Shown here: in pieces, positions 24,732 through 36,356 of the stretch
How positions within the stretch are numbered: position 1 is the stretch's first letter
Layout: each line of letters starts with the position of its first letter
Assembly: GCF_910592395.1 (NCBI RefSeq)
Contig: NC_088325.1
Coordinates: 11,970,109-12,034,108, forward strand
DNA: 64,000 nt
From: Lineus longissimus
Lineage: Eukaryota; Nemertea; Pilidiophora; Heteronemertea; Lineidae
Direction: 5' to 3'
Notes under the pieces: model-generated
What the model was told of the DNA's origin: nothing
The model's database searches: none
What the model saw: only the letters and a program-made list of their open reading frames with translations
Position numbers and translations under genes: made by a program

Positions 24732-25190
24732 TCGCTGAGTTGGTAGTCAATTGATGAGCATGGCAGTCAATAAACTGATGCCTGGTAATGGACACAAATA
24801 CATATGGTCAGTGATTGCATGGCGATTGCAGTGATTGAGCATCCAGGCTGGTGATCCACTGCTGTGGTGGATGTATTCAATGCTCATTTGGAGTATAAGA
24901 AGTAACAGCTTTTAACAACGTGGCTTTTGGAAAAAGTTGTGAACAACATAATGCCGTGACCATATTTCGAACATGTCGAACAATTGAAAAAGCAATACCT
25001 TAAATATGTTAGCAATGATAGTATAAATACAGTATCGAAACCAGTTAAACTATTGGGATGTACAGCTGGCAACCTTTATACCCAAACGCTTCCCACAGAC
25101 TACAGCAAACAAGAACACCTACAAATCGAATCTTATAGGACGGGTCTTAAAGAGGATGACCCAGCCAGGAACAGCTGAGGAAAGGGACCT
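24732..25190. other. No feature recognised
   Basis: Short frames only (24884-25072 minus, 24984-25178 plus), overlapping on opposite strands and without domains. Confidence 0.45.
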
Positions 25191-25216
25191 CAAGAGTAAC
25201 ATGGTTGTTACTCTTG
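25191..25216. repeat. Short perfect hairpin
   Basis: CAAGAGTAAC and GTTACTCTTG form a 10 bp perfect stem around a 6-base loop (ATGGTT). It is isolated and of unknown meaning. Confidence 0.5.
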
Positions 25217-26530
25217 GCAGGATCTGGAGGCGTCGCCAAAGAAAGTTGGAGGAGGAAAGTTGTCGGTGCCATATGCTGTCAGAGGAGAGGGGGCTTAAGT
25301 GTGTAAGGAAGTAGCTTACCTTCTTGGCCTTGTTAATGCGCTGTCAGGATGGTGTTGTCACAGTGATATAGTCCAAATAGTGCAGAGAAATACTCCAAGA
25401 TTAGTGTTGATGAACTGCAAAGCGAAGAAATGAGGAACAAATTAGAAAATTCTCAGGGACTCTGACATTTTATGTTTCTAAAAAAACATATATTGGCTAC
25501 TTGAAAGGAATTGAACAATATCTTTCCTAACAGAGTTAGATGTGTTTGAAAAGGAAAGAAGATTAAAAAAGAGCATTTGCTTTCAAAAAATATCTTTTTC
25601 TGTGAACCTGTCAACTTTCCTATGACCATGATAAAAAATATGATCATTACTTTCCAATAGGACCCTGGGTCCTACGCTGATTGAATAGAGAAAAGGATGT
25701 GACAAAGGAAAACCAGTGAATGTAAGAAGATGAGCCTAAATGACACCTAGAGATAATGGAAGAAGTTGATGTACTCAGGTTTCACAAAAGGCAGACAACA
25801 GTGAAATGAAAAACCTCAGCCTGCCAAGCTCAGAGCAATTTGCACTTGGTATTGCTGTGAAGGGTCACATAATCGAATTGTTGTTGGACCTATTTCTGTT
25901 TCTCTGATGTATTACTTTCAATAATTGTACATATCTGGAAAATGTATCATCGATGCATAAAGAAGAAGATTTCCAGTCAATTTTTGTCTAAGTTCCTTTC
26001 ATTTTGATGAAAATTGGTAGACTCCTTAATCATTGGAGAAAGCTACGGCAATCACACCAATTCCATTACGAGAAGTGGTAGCTGCGGGATAATTGGTTAC
26101 TGACAACATTAACAACTTTTTTAACGAACAATGAGCAATCCATAATGACTATTATCGAGAGTAAATGATATTGGGAAGTAGATTTATTATCTTATGGGAC
26201 AATGGTAGATCGTTAATAAGCAATTACGGAATGGACAGTTTCAATCTGGGAAAGATTTTGCTGTCTATTATCTGAATTAGATGATTTTGACCTTTAGGAC
26301 CAAAAACGTGTTCTTGAAGACGAGCCATATGGATTGGATTAATGAAACTGATGGGAGGAAAATTCTTCACCAGGAAATGCAAAACAATATTACCAGGATC
26401 ATACAGCCTACAAAATACTTTAATTGGGAACTTTTTCAAGGTGGGAACTGAAGACTTTATAACACTTCGTCACAGTTTTCACCAATCGTTTTCGTTTCTC
26501 TCTTCTTGCACATCCCGCCGTTTACTGTAT
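25217..26530. other. No feature recognised
   Basis: AT-rich, short accidental frames only. Confidence 0.45.
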
Positions 26531-26764
26531 TTAAGGGTTGACCATAGGCACCATCATTTTGGTTGGAGCTTGAAATCCTATAGCAATGAGAACTCTTTCA
26601 AAACAAAGTGAATGCCAATTTCAGGAGTGGGAGTCTGTTCTTTATTTTTTTCAGAGAACAGCCTCCCAGATAGTACATGGGTATTCACTTCATTTTGAAG
26701 GAGTTCTAATTGCTTTAGGATTTCAAGTTCAAGACAAGATGATGGTAGCTATGGTCCACGTTTA
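26531..26764. mobile_element. Foldback MITE family A, copy 2, about 234 bp
   Basis: Left arm TTAAGGGTTGACCATAGG, CACCATCATTTTGG, AGCTTGAAATCCTATAGCAA and on. The right arm is its inverted counterpart: AGTTCTAATTGC, TTAGGATTTCAAGTTC, ATGATGGTAGCTATGGTCCA. The loop lies near 26640-26655. The plus frame 26586-26828 is a reading of the right arm and not a gene. Confidence 0.85.
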
Positions 26765-27211
26765 TAGGAACTATAGGCAAAAAGGACTTATTTCAAGTGT
26801 CATATTTTTTCTGAAACACCATAAATGATACAATCTCGTGTAGAGTACCTGGTTTATTCGCCCGCAGCATCCCATTATAGATACAGATAATCTATTTCCA
26901 TTAGGCCAGGTGAGGCACATCCAATCAACTCAAATTGTTAATCCAAGGACAGTATGGATATTGCGGATATCGGTTTGAATGAGGTGTGGCTGATGTTCTT
27001 TTAGGGGCAACAGCAGGCACCCCTGCTCCTGGGAAACTAATTGATAACGCAAGGAAAGCAGAGATATATCCGAGATCGACTTTGATAAGGTGGGCTGATT
27101 TTCTTCAAGAGGCCATCCTCAATTTGTGACGTTCGGCTGATGTCCTTTCCTAAAGACACAGGACCTTGGTCTTGATTTGTCTGAGGTTGGCCAGCTTAGT
27201 GTCTTAAGATA
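26765..27211. other. No feature recognised
   Basis: Short linker between two MITEs. Confidence 0.45.
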
Positions 27212-27385
27212 AAGTAGAACATCTCTATTATAGGCACCCTCCGGATTGACAGGTTCTGTCCTCAAAAGATAGGTGTCCTGATTCAAGAGGTCAAATTGGA
27301 TGGCAACAACCAGTTGTAGACCAAAACTAGTGTCCTTAATGAGTGTCTTTATGAGTGAGGGGTCTCCTAAGGGAAGTTCCACTCT
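27212..27385 (-). mobile_element. pogo/Tigger-like MITE, about 174 bp
   Basis: Both ends are recognisable. The left end is AGTAGAACATCTCTATTATAG and the right end (minus strand) is GTGGAACTTCCCTTAGGAGAC. Between them are several copies of GTGTCCT or GGACAC next to CTCTATTA-like text, and a central AATTTGACCTCTTGAATCAG (minus strand). Non-coding; the 87-codon minus frame at 27119-27382 is a translation of the element. Confidence 0.65.
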
Positions 27386-27687
27386 ACTAAAGACTTGGAA
27401 CTTTCACCTCCATCAATTAATTTTGTTCAACTGCAGTGTTGTCCTTGTAAAATTAACCAAAATCTGAGAGCCATTTTCTAGTAAATGGATTATAGTGCCA
27501 CTCCTTTTGGATCTCCAAACTTGTGCCAGGGGGTCATATTAGATATATCAAAGTAATCTGGGGACCTTGCTTGAACACACTACTAAACTATACCTTACTC
27601 TCCTCAAGCATATCCATCCTTTGTGACACTTCTCGATTTAAGATCACAACTTGTGCCGTTGGGCAGATTCACAAATCGGTGAAATGA
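27386..27687. other. No feature recognised
   Basis: Linker. Confidence 0.4.
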
Positions 27688-27888
27688 GTGATGTTGGAAT
27701 TTGTCCGGTACAACAGGATATTGAGATGCCATCCTTTGTTGTTATGTGGTTCATGTCATTGTGAACCCCAGGTATCTCATATTGTGATGTGGTGCCCGAG
27801 GAGGATTAATAAACGAGTGTTAAGATATCGCTTCATTAACTCTGACATTTCTTGGCGATTTATTCCGCACTTTGTGGTCCAACTGTGA
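27688..27888 (+). pseudogene. Possible LINE C-terminal zinc-knuckle remnant
   Basis: The frame contains LLCGSCHCEPQVSHIVMWCP followed by RRINKRVL and a later NSDISW. Many non-LTR retrotransposon proteins end with C-x-C-G-x-x-Q-T-x-x-H-I-V-x-x-CP, a basic linker and a final SAD...W segment, and this keeps the two cysteines, the H-I-V and the CP in the right order. The glycine after the second cysteine and the usual GG-L linker are missing. No reverse transcriptase is visible upstream, so this would be a 5'-truncated, decayed copy. The match rests on a short motif and could be fortuitous. Confidence 0.35.
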
Positions 27889-28650
27889 TTGTTGTTTGCA
27901 AAGTTTCAATCAACTCGATCATTATGAGTTATCAGGATGAAACTGCGTGACCATTGTAAACTAACATACCTTGAAAGAATAAGGCATGGTGCTGTTCATT
28001 CTATAATACCTCCTAGGGGCTCTCAGCATCCCAACTATTAGTTAACTGTTGCTAATAGACTGATTTCCAGACATCTTTTAGTAACAAGGACAATGACAAT
28101 GCTACCTACATCTATAACGTGAAATAACAGATAAAGCGCCCTACCCCGAGATCTATAGCAGAACTTTGGTTGATCGACCGAATAGGACACGGATGATACC
28201 AACCACTTTGACAAAGTGCTGACATAGTAGAAGGATATCAGGTCCTTTGTTGCTAATGTCTCATCGTGGGTCTAAGCCTGAGGCAGGGGAGTCGATTGCT
28301 GGCTCTACCTTGTCATCGCGGTTGGCTGTTAATTGCACTTTGGGATCGATCAAGCAGTGTGTCAGCTACCGGCTGTATTGTTTGTAAAATCGTTTAGAGC
28401 AGATCCATATGTTGGTACCACTTCAAGCCATAACGTTAAGGAAACAAGGGTTAAGTCTGTCAGGACGAAGACACTTAAGAAGGCCATTTTTGTTCTTGTT
28501 CAGCATCTTTTAGTTGGGAACCATTACAAGTTTTTTTATTAAGTTTGTTAGTAAAAAATCTAAGGAGCTTGTGTTTTTTTCTTGCTCAGCATTTACCTGT
28601 GAAGCATTATAAGTTTTTTGTCAACTTAAACGTCAGTAAAAGATGTAAGT
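27889..28650. other. No feature recognised
   Basis: Contains two similar segments near 28495-28520 and 28578-28603 (TTGTTCAGCATCTTTTAGTTG against TTGCTCAGCATTTACCTGTG, each followed by CATTA(C/T)AAGTTTTTT), a small two-copy duplication of about 80 bp. Confidence 0.45.
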
Positions 28651-28822
28651 ACAGTGGAACCTCCCCTAGCGGACACCTCTCTATTAAGGACAACCTCTCT
28701 ATTGAGGACACTAGTTTTGGTCCAAAATTGGTATTTTCTATTCAATTTGACCTCTCTAATCAGGACACCTCTCTATTAAGGACCACACTTGCCAGTCCCG
28801 AAGGTGTCCTTAATAGAGAGTA
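28651..28822 (+). mobile_element. pogo/Tigger-like MITE, about 170 bp
   Basis: Starts TA then CAGTGGAACCTCCCCTAGCG, followed by GGACACCTCTCTATTAAGGA, a second CTCTCTATTGAGGACA and the central TTTTGGTCCAAAATTGG. The last part GGTGTCCTTAATAGAGAG is the inverted counterpart of the subterminal repeats. The outermost right end (GAGGTTCCACTG) is lost. The 5' end follows the CAGT(G)GAACCTC pattern of pogo/Tigger transposons with a TA target. Confidence 0.7.
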
Positions 28823-29115
28823 GCTTGTGATTGAAGAAATCTTCACAGAGCCCAAAAGGCCTCATCGCCCCTATTAGAGGTAACTGGCATCAGTGACTAT
28901 TTCTTTGGATTGGGGGGGTGGTGGTGTTTTCATAAGCTGCTGATATTTTTTCACTCGCATTAGGTCTTTTGTTTTCCATAACATCATGAATGTAATAAAA
29001 ATAGCCAGGGCCATTGTGCTCACCTCATCTGGAGGAAAGATGGATAAAGAGCATGGTATTGTGTCATGTAGTGTTAGGTTTGATGTAGGTCCAAGCAATT
29101 ACAATTTCCCCAAAA
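28823..29115. other. No feature recognised
   Basis: Linker before the 300 bp repeat array. Confidence 0.4.
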
Positions 29116-30034
29116 TGGCCAATTTACAGTACATTCGACCTCTGTGACCTTGAAAAGTAGGTCAAATCAAAGAAGACCCGGGTGACACATTGAATGGTTG
29201 TTAGAATTAGATGTACCTATGATATAAAATTGGTGCCAATCGGGCAAGTCATTACTAGAAATAATGGCATTTTGAAGAATTTAGGATTTGGCCCCCTCCC
29301 TGGAGGCCAAACGGCAAATCAGATCGCACCAAACTTCGGTACCTGAGATCACCTGACCAAGGGGTACATGTGTACTTAATTTGTGATCAATAGTCATTGC
29401 AGTTAAGAAACGTGCCATAGTTACGGCCTGACGGCGAATTTACGCCATTTGACCTCTGTGACCTTGACAAGAAGGTCAAATTAAAAACCTGTGTGACATA
29501 TACTGTATGGTGGTTAGATGTACCCATGATATCAAATTGGTGGCAATCGGGCAAGAAGTTAAGGAATAATCACATTTTTAAGGTTTTTGGATTTTGCCCC
29601 CTGGTGGTCAAGTGGTGAATCATATTGGACCAAACTTTGGTCCCTGAGATCACCTGACTAAGGGGTAAATGTGTAACAAATTTGGTATCAATAGTCATTG
29701 CAGTTTAGAAACGTGCCATCGTTACATCCTAACGGCTAATTTACACCATTTGACCTCTGTGACCTTGAAAAGGAGGTCAAATCAAAAACCCGGAGGATAT
29801 ATGATGCACCTTTGCTAGAAGTACCTACCATATTTTTTTCAAAATTTCCCGACTACTATTAAGGGAGATATTGCATATTTTCACTTTTAACGTTTGGCCC
29901 CCTGGTGGCCAAACCATGAAACGAATCGGACCGAAACTTGGTCTCCCAGGTGTCATTACATAAGGGTACATGTGTACCAAGTTTCAACTCAATAGCTCTA
30001 ACAGTTACGAAACGTGCCCTGCTAACGGACGACG
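29116..30034 (+). repeat. Tandem triplication of a 300 bp dispersed repeat
   Basis: Three units share GACCTCTGTGACCTTGA(A/C)AA (29137, 29451, 29752), then TGGTG(C/G)CAATCGGGCAAG in the first two, GGCCCCCTGG, GAATCGGACC-like, CCTGAGATCACCTGAC-like and finally AACGTGCC (29409, 29711, 30011). Spacing is 300-314 bp. Each unit carries two or three AGGTCA half-sites at its start (see findings). The third unit runs into a (GAC)n tract and closes with GGTGAGCTAAAAA at 30127. That same closing text is found at 45831, so the unit belongs to a dispersed family with a defined 3' end. Non-coding. Confidence 0.85.

Positions 30035-30113
<79 letters not shown>
30035..30113 (+). repeat. (GAC)n microsatellite, 79 bp uninterrupted
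   Basis: About 26 perfect GAC units at the 3' end of the 300 bp repeat. Reading frames through it give polyarginine runs on both strands (29859-30299 minus, 29938-30132 plus), which are artefacts. The lack of interruptions suggests recent expansion; the length may vary between individuals. Confidence 0.98.
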
Positions 30114-30114
<1 letters not shown>

Positions 30115-30140
30115 ACCTCTGCTAAGAGGTGAGCTAAAAA

Positions 30141-30699
30141 GGTACGTGGGCTCTGAAGTTGCCATTCTTCAATGACTAAAAATACAAGCTTTCTTGGAGC
30201 ATAGCATTGTCTGTAGAGTACATCTGTTATCAGCAAGCACAATAGTTGAAGTGGCGTGCCAGCTTCATAGACATGAAAAGTTACAAAGTTGAGATGCATA
30301 CATCATGATCTTTCGCAACGTTTTTAAGATTGAATGATTCTCAGTCCTGTAGCCTAAATACTTAAACTTCAGCTTTATGCGCACGTGACTACTGTCTGAC
30401 TCAGTTCCGATCAAAATCCTCTACCTTACTGTAAAAATTCTCTCTTGCCGTCATATCCCCCATTCCCACTGACATTTGTGATGATTATCCTTCCCACTCA
30501 ACCTTTGATGTCAACGTTGCATGTCTGTAATCTCTCAGCATCGTTAAGGAGGCTTCGTAAATAACAGTTATGTTAGCTTAAAGCTAACGTCAGATTCAAA
30601 TAAGTATAAAACTGATCGACCCACATCATGACTTTAAAATGCTACTTTGGTAGTTAAGGAGGAAGTTGCAAATAGCAATCCTATTATTTAGCATAAGAA
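30141..30699. other. No feature recognised
   Basis: No frame or repeat supported. Confidence 0.4.
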
Positions 30700-31300
30700 A
30701 CCTCTTGTATGTTTGATAATGTGATAATCATCACATGTAGCTTAAAGTCTCTTATTTGCAAGTGTTTAATGAATGAGAAGGAGAATGTAGAAGAAAATCG
30801 ACTTCAAGAACGTGACAACCCATACTACATGGATGAAACTTTTAGTTGTGGAGCTTTTCTTCAAACATTTGTCAAAATCACTCAATTCCACTCTCTGGAG
30901 AAATCAATTGTTGCATAAATTGCAATCAGATACCATAAATCCAGTGAAATCGTTTGGTATTAATGACAATTTATTTTGTTGCTGCATTTGCCAATAAAAA
31001 CAGTTATGATCCGGTGTGTGATGCCGATCTCTGACGATGTACCCAAAATAGAAAATCAAATCTGTATCCCAATCATTGCTGCATCTTCCTTTCCTTGTTC
31101 CATCTCAACTTAGCGAGAAATTATCAAAAGTTTTCGTCAAATGAGCGCACATTTAAATTAGTCGTTTCTGCCAACTCAGTTGAAATGGTTTCTGCATGAT
31201 GAAAGTCAATTGTTGCATCAAATGGAGACAGATCATTCAAACGCAGTGGAATCCTGTGGCAGTAATCACAATTTATTTTGTGCTACATTTGATGTGAGAT
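30700..31300. repeat. Two-copy degenerate duplication, about 302 bp
   Basis: TCAATTGTTGCAT at 30904 and 31206 is followed in both copies by a CAGAT(A/C)...CAGTG(A/G)AATC block and by (G/C)ACAATTTATTTTGT. Upstream similarity is weaker. Non-coding. Confidence 0.6.
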
Positions 31301-31830
31301 TGTTTATTAGATAAACAGCCACATTGACGGAAGTTGAGCCAAGAGTAATCTCCTTACAGTCTCATTCCCCTCTACATTCAAAGGATTAATGTTTGATGAA
31401 GGCTCGGCATAATCCAGCAAGATGGGAAATTGAACATTGGCTCAGCGTAGGTTTTACTATTCAACCCTTCCCCTGCTAAATACGGCCATGTGCAGGGCTT
31501 ACTTATCAAGTTAGGCCTTTCTTAACAAGCCTAAATGGCCAACACAATAGTACAAGTGCGGCAGCAAGACCCATAAGTGACGAAGAAGGGCAGAGCGTCA
31601 GCCTGTGTCAATACACCTCTGGCGTTCATCAACCAGTCATTCAAACAAACCTAACATGAAAATGAACAATATATCTAAATGCCAAACCATAAAATAGCAC
31701 ACATGCCATGTTCCAAGGCCACTTCTGATACCAAGGATTCATCTAAAATGATACCCAAAGGACAAAAAGCACCACCACTCTTTCTTCAGTCGGCATCGTG
31801 CCGCATATCATCCAGCTTCTATCGCGTCTA

Positions 31831-31999
31831 TAAAGCACGGCCCCAAATAGAACATGGAATTAGCTTCACTTGGCAGCCATTTGGGAGCAACTCGATAAGT
31901 TCGTTGAATATTGGATTTAGCTTTCGGCCAGGAAGTTCACCTCTGGTCTTTATAAGAATATCTAAGTAACACATGTTGCTGGATGTATTTTGTTGATTG
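31831..31999 (-). CDS. Candidate exon, unrecognised protein
   Basis: On the minus strand a strong pyrimidine tract (CCTTCCTTACTTCCTTACAG) ends at 32000 and is followed by a frame that stays open to a TAG at 31828-31830. The peptide includes CYLDILIKTRGELPGRKLNP and then FNELIELLPNGCQVKLIPCS. It mixes charged and hydrophobic residues like a folded domain, unlike the plus-strand frame 31679-31969, which is its antisense. A possible donor (CCAA then GTGAAG) would end the exon at 31870. Beyond the TAG the frame quickly meets more stops, so the 3' boundary matters. I do not recognise the family. It may be a real internal exon of a minus-strand gene, or a pseudogene piece. Confidence 0.35.
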
Positions 32000-32001
32000 C
32001 T

Positions 32002-35000
32002 GTAAGGAAGTAAGGAAGGAAGTAAGGGATATTTACTGATTTAACCCTTTAGATGTTCTACTGGTTTCCTGCATGCTTAGGCTTGACAAATGATGCATGT
32101 TTTGCTGTGCTTGTCATGAGAAGAGTAGCGGTGCAAGTAGTAACAACAGTTCTTATACTCTGCTACATTTTCTGAAACTTCCTTATAAAGACAGAGGGGA
32201 ACCATTTTATCCCAGTTTAAGAATTAAAAGAAATAAACTTGGGTAGATGTAGGTCAAATTTATACCATTGTGTTATGTTAGCAAGATTTCTTCCAGGAAG
32301 CAACTAAGATCAGCGATGCGTTACAAATCATGTTGTGATGTCAATGATGCCTATCCAATCACATTTGGCGAGGCTACGTCGTTGGAACGTTAACAGCTAT
32401 AAGACACTGCAGTGCTTTATCATGCGCTGAAGAGTAATTATGAGCAAGTTAGAGATCTTTATTGGCATGTTGCACCACTACTGTCCATAAATCAATAGAA
32501 GGTCTCTCAATTTGTTTACACTGTGTTTGTATTAAACTTGAAATGAGCTCAAAGTATGAGATTGGCACTTGATGTTCTCGCTTGACAGTTGATCGATTGA
32601 TTTGTTTCCCATTCCCATATGATGCACAGGAAATCTCAGCTGCGCTGTGTTGAATGTACATGCTTGGTCCTTGATCTCACCGCCTTCTCTTCCAACTTGT
32701 AATTGGAAGTATTGCACTATCTATTAAACTAGGATCTCTCAAAGCTGAATCCTCTTGCTTCTCCTTTGCCTTCTAAATCATGCAGCAAGATCTCTTGTGC
32801 AGTGTTCCACAGACGCAGAAAGAGGTTGATCGACAGCTCATCTCATCACAATGGAAATGCTTCAATGCATCCTCTTTTGAAAGAGTAAATAAAACAAAGC
32901 TATCGCATTAATGGAATTGCAAATCTTGGGCGCATTGTCTCAAGATAACATATGGAAATTAGAATTGTCGTTTTTAAAATTGTTTGAAATGACAGACTGG
33001 AATAGGAAGTTTTCCTTTTTGTCTCGAAATACGTTTCTCACGACAGTTCATCTAATTCATTGTGGAAAGGATAATAGCCATGAATTGATAATTTGGCAAC
33101 TTTTCTCATCAACAAATTTGAAATCCAAAGGCTCTGAAGTCTCTTTTGCGTAAAATAAGCATTTAGAGCTAGCGAGAGTGTGGACAGACAGTATAGCAGA
33201 CAGTTATTGTAACCCGATCACGAAAGAGAGTCCTTACCGAAAGACCCCTTGGGTTAATTAACATGGATCAGTTTCACCACCTCTACTTTTCATATAACTT
33301 GGACGAAGCTAGCTATCAGCGAGCGAGCTACTGTTACAACAACCTCAACTCTATGGCTCTGTTATGATGTCACACTAAACAAGGTCTACAAGAATAATAA
33401 GTACATTTTGAATATTTGCATATACTATATGGTACATATATATGGTGCAGATTATCATTATCTTTAACTACCACTTAAAACTCAAGATTCGGTTGACGAC
33501 ATCTTTAACAAGTCCATATTCCTCATAGAATGCAATAGTATTTGCATCCAGCTTAGAATGAAATGGACGGTTCACATGATAGCTTGATCCCTGGCTAATT
33601 AGCCCAGCCATGGAACGACAACCTTACAGGAAGTCACTGAGAATGTCACGTATGGAATGACATTCGGTATGGAAGTAGAAGATATTGTATGGACATACCT
33701 ACTCCAAATTACATCTGTAACTTGTCAAGACGTCGTGAGGGCGTATTGCCTTACACTTGTGGTGTGATTATCTGGTGTTGCTTCCCTGGATTGGAGGTCA
33801 GCTAGACACGAGATCGCGGAAATAGAATTTATATCAAGACTTGTGACTTGTTTCCTGAGCGATGATAGACAATTGGGAAAATAAAGGATGGATGTGAAGT
33901 ATTGGGAAGGGGAGGCATGGGAATAAGGCAGGGGGCAGAAGATAACAGCTAAATCCCAGTGCAAAAAATAGCACTCCGCTACATGTACTTAATAAATAAT
34001 AGATGTGTGGAGGTCTTTTTTCTCTCCTTTTTTTCATGATGCCTCTAGTAGAAGAGCAAACATACTAAGAATACCTTCCATATTATGTATCCTCCTCCAA
34101 CTGGTCACACACTTGCTCACTCACTCACTGTGGCAACAGGACGTGTTTGTCTACGTCAGTTGTGCAAGGACGCGTCTCCACTCTCTACGGTATTGGGCAG
34201 TCGGTGCTCAGTACATTCCTCCCTATACCTGCTGTCTCAGCCTCAAAATGGTTAACATTATTATAGTAATATGTCAGGCTTTCCTAACTGTATATTGCCG
34301 CTCACAGAAAATATTCTATCATACCTTAATTGGCTTTCTGAAGATGCACGCTATCAGTGCCGTATGTGATATCATCAAAGTATCACTTTTATGCTTGAGT
34401 ACTCATGATTTCTTTTCATTCACTTTGAGTTTTATTCATAATGGACTTTTTCATACTGAATTTTGGTTGGGTGAACATAGGAAAGATGAGTTTTATTAGT
34501 GATTCAAAAGGAAGGGAGCGAATCTAACACAGCACGAGTCAGTAGATTGAATGGGTCTTTGACACAACTCCGAAATCAGGGCAACACTACATGTGTTGTA
34601 CAGCAGCGACAACTTGGACACCGGTTCAAATAAGCTTTTTTTTCTTCACAGTACTAGATACCACATACATTTGACATCATTTTCTCTTCCTTCTGTTTGC
34701 AGCAAGGAGGTGCATTATATGCCCCTTTCCTAGCATTGGTGCCAGACTGGACATTAGCCACAGACTTACACAGGTCACAGTCTTCATCAGCATTCATCAA
34801 TGTTTTATCAAGGTTCATGCAACTGCCCAGCATTAACAATGCTGGCACTGACTGGCTTCACGCCTGCAGCTTCTATGATCCTTAACCATGACGGATGGAG
34901 TTGCCTAATGCCTCATGGCATACCTAAATCAGCTTTGCAGGGTTATTCATTACCTCAAAATCGGCAAAGTGTAGATGCTCTCGTCCAAAATGAAAATAAG

Positions 35001-36356
35001 CAGTAGGCTATGGACCAACTGCCTTTAGGAGGTGGTCAAGGTGACACACAGCCATGCATAATTGACTTTGATGGCAATTGGAGAGCTTTGTTTAGCATGT
35101 TTTAAGTTACATTCATATATAATGTATCAAACTGGTTGATGTAAGGGGTGTGATTGGAATGGACAATGGGACAAGGTCCAAAGCGAAGTTTGAGGCTCAA
35201 ATACTTACAGCATTGACTTGCCAATGTGAGACTAGGCAAGCTGTTATCAAGATCGATTCCTTCTAAGGTGATCCTTTTTCAATGTGTGCATATACTGACT
35301 TGATATATTGGCACCAATTGCAATTCATTACTTTCAAACATGTCAAAAGGAACAGTGGTCAAATAAACTGAAATGAAGCTTCTTGAACATACATCTTTGA
35401 AATTGCTTCTTATAACTGTTTGTATTGAACATGTTGAATGGTATCCTTAAACATTATCGTACCAGACCTAAAGCCGATAATACCAAGAAGAGCGATTCTT
35501 CCAATGTGAACCCAAATGCCTTGACAATGCTTTGTGGAGATGGGATATAACAATAGCCAGTAAATAAGACTCCTAGGAAACCCAATACATTGGAATCCTT
35601 GTTTGATATTCAGGGAGAGGCAGAATGATGGGGCTTATGTAAAGTATTGCGGATACATCCGTACCCTTAGTTTTGACAAAGACCACAAATGACAAAAGGC
35701 TAACAATATGTCAGCTACAAGGTACCAGACATCATGATGCCAATGTCAGAGTTATAGACCATGAATAAGGATAAGGAATCGCTTCTATAGAAGCATAAGG
35801 GGAAGTAATATATTGTGTAATTGAGAAAAGGCAAAGAATAGACGATCCTATACAGATATTACCAATACACCCAAATTACTCTCGACTTGTCAACGTATTA
35901 TCCACATCAGGTTTTGTTATATCAGGAAGGTATCACCAGACAATTCCCTATCGATATTCAGGTGATAGTGTAGAAATGGAAATAAGCATGAAGAATAGGT
36001 GACGTCTATCCTTCTGATACTATCATTGCATACAAATTCTAAATGGCATCAGTGAAGGGGACCAAAATCCTTTATCAATAATGGTACGTACGTAGAAGGA
36101 ATTAGGATAGTGGGACACGGGTCTTAACTGATCAATACCTTAGTGATGGATTGACAATTGATGGTACATGTACAATGTATGGTTGTCATCTTAATCCAAT
36201 CTTAAGATGAAGCCTTAGTTTATGTTATGATGAAGTATTCTCGTTGAGCTCAACACTATTTTGGAACCTTCGCTCTTAGTGCTTCAGTGGAACATTGGTG
36301 AAAAGAACACCTTCTGACAAGGTCAAAGTGATCTTTTAATGACCTTTTGAATTGAA
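32002..36356. other. No confident gene
   Basis: Includes the longest non-repeat frame of the window (34005-34499, plus, 164 codons), which is hydrophobic, cysteine- and serine-rich and has no recognisable domain or signal; one such frame is expected by chance. Overlapping frames at 33725-34037 (minus) and 34654-35006 are also unsupported. Confidence 0.45.

Noticed and set aside
29859-30299. 146-codon minus-strand frame with a long arginine run, and its plus-strand counterpart
   Set aside because: The run is a translation of the (GAC)n microsatellite on either strand; flanks are the 300 bp repeat.
33420-33450. TATATGGTACATATATATGG as a promoter TATA element
   Set aside because: AT-rich simple sequence without a nearby gene start.
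34005-34499. Longest non-repeat frame, 164 codons, plus strand
   Set aside because: With about one stop in 19 codons by chance, roughly one frame of this length is expected in 128 kb of strand sequence. The peptide has no domain, and its cysteine- and hydrophobic-rich make-up is typical of AT-rich chance frames.
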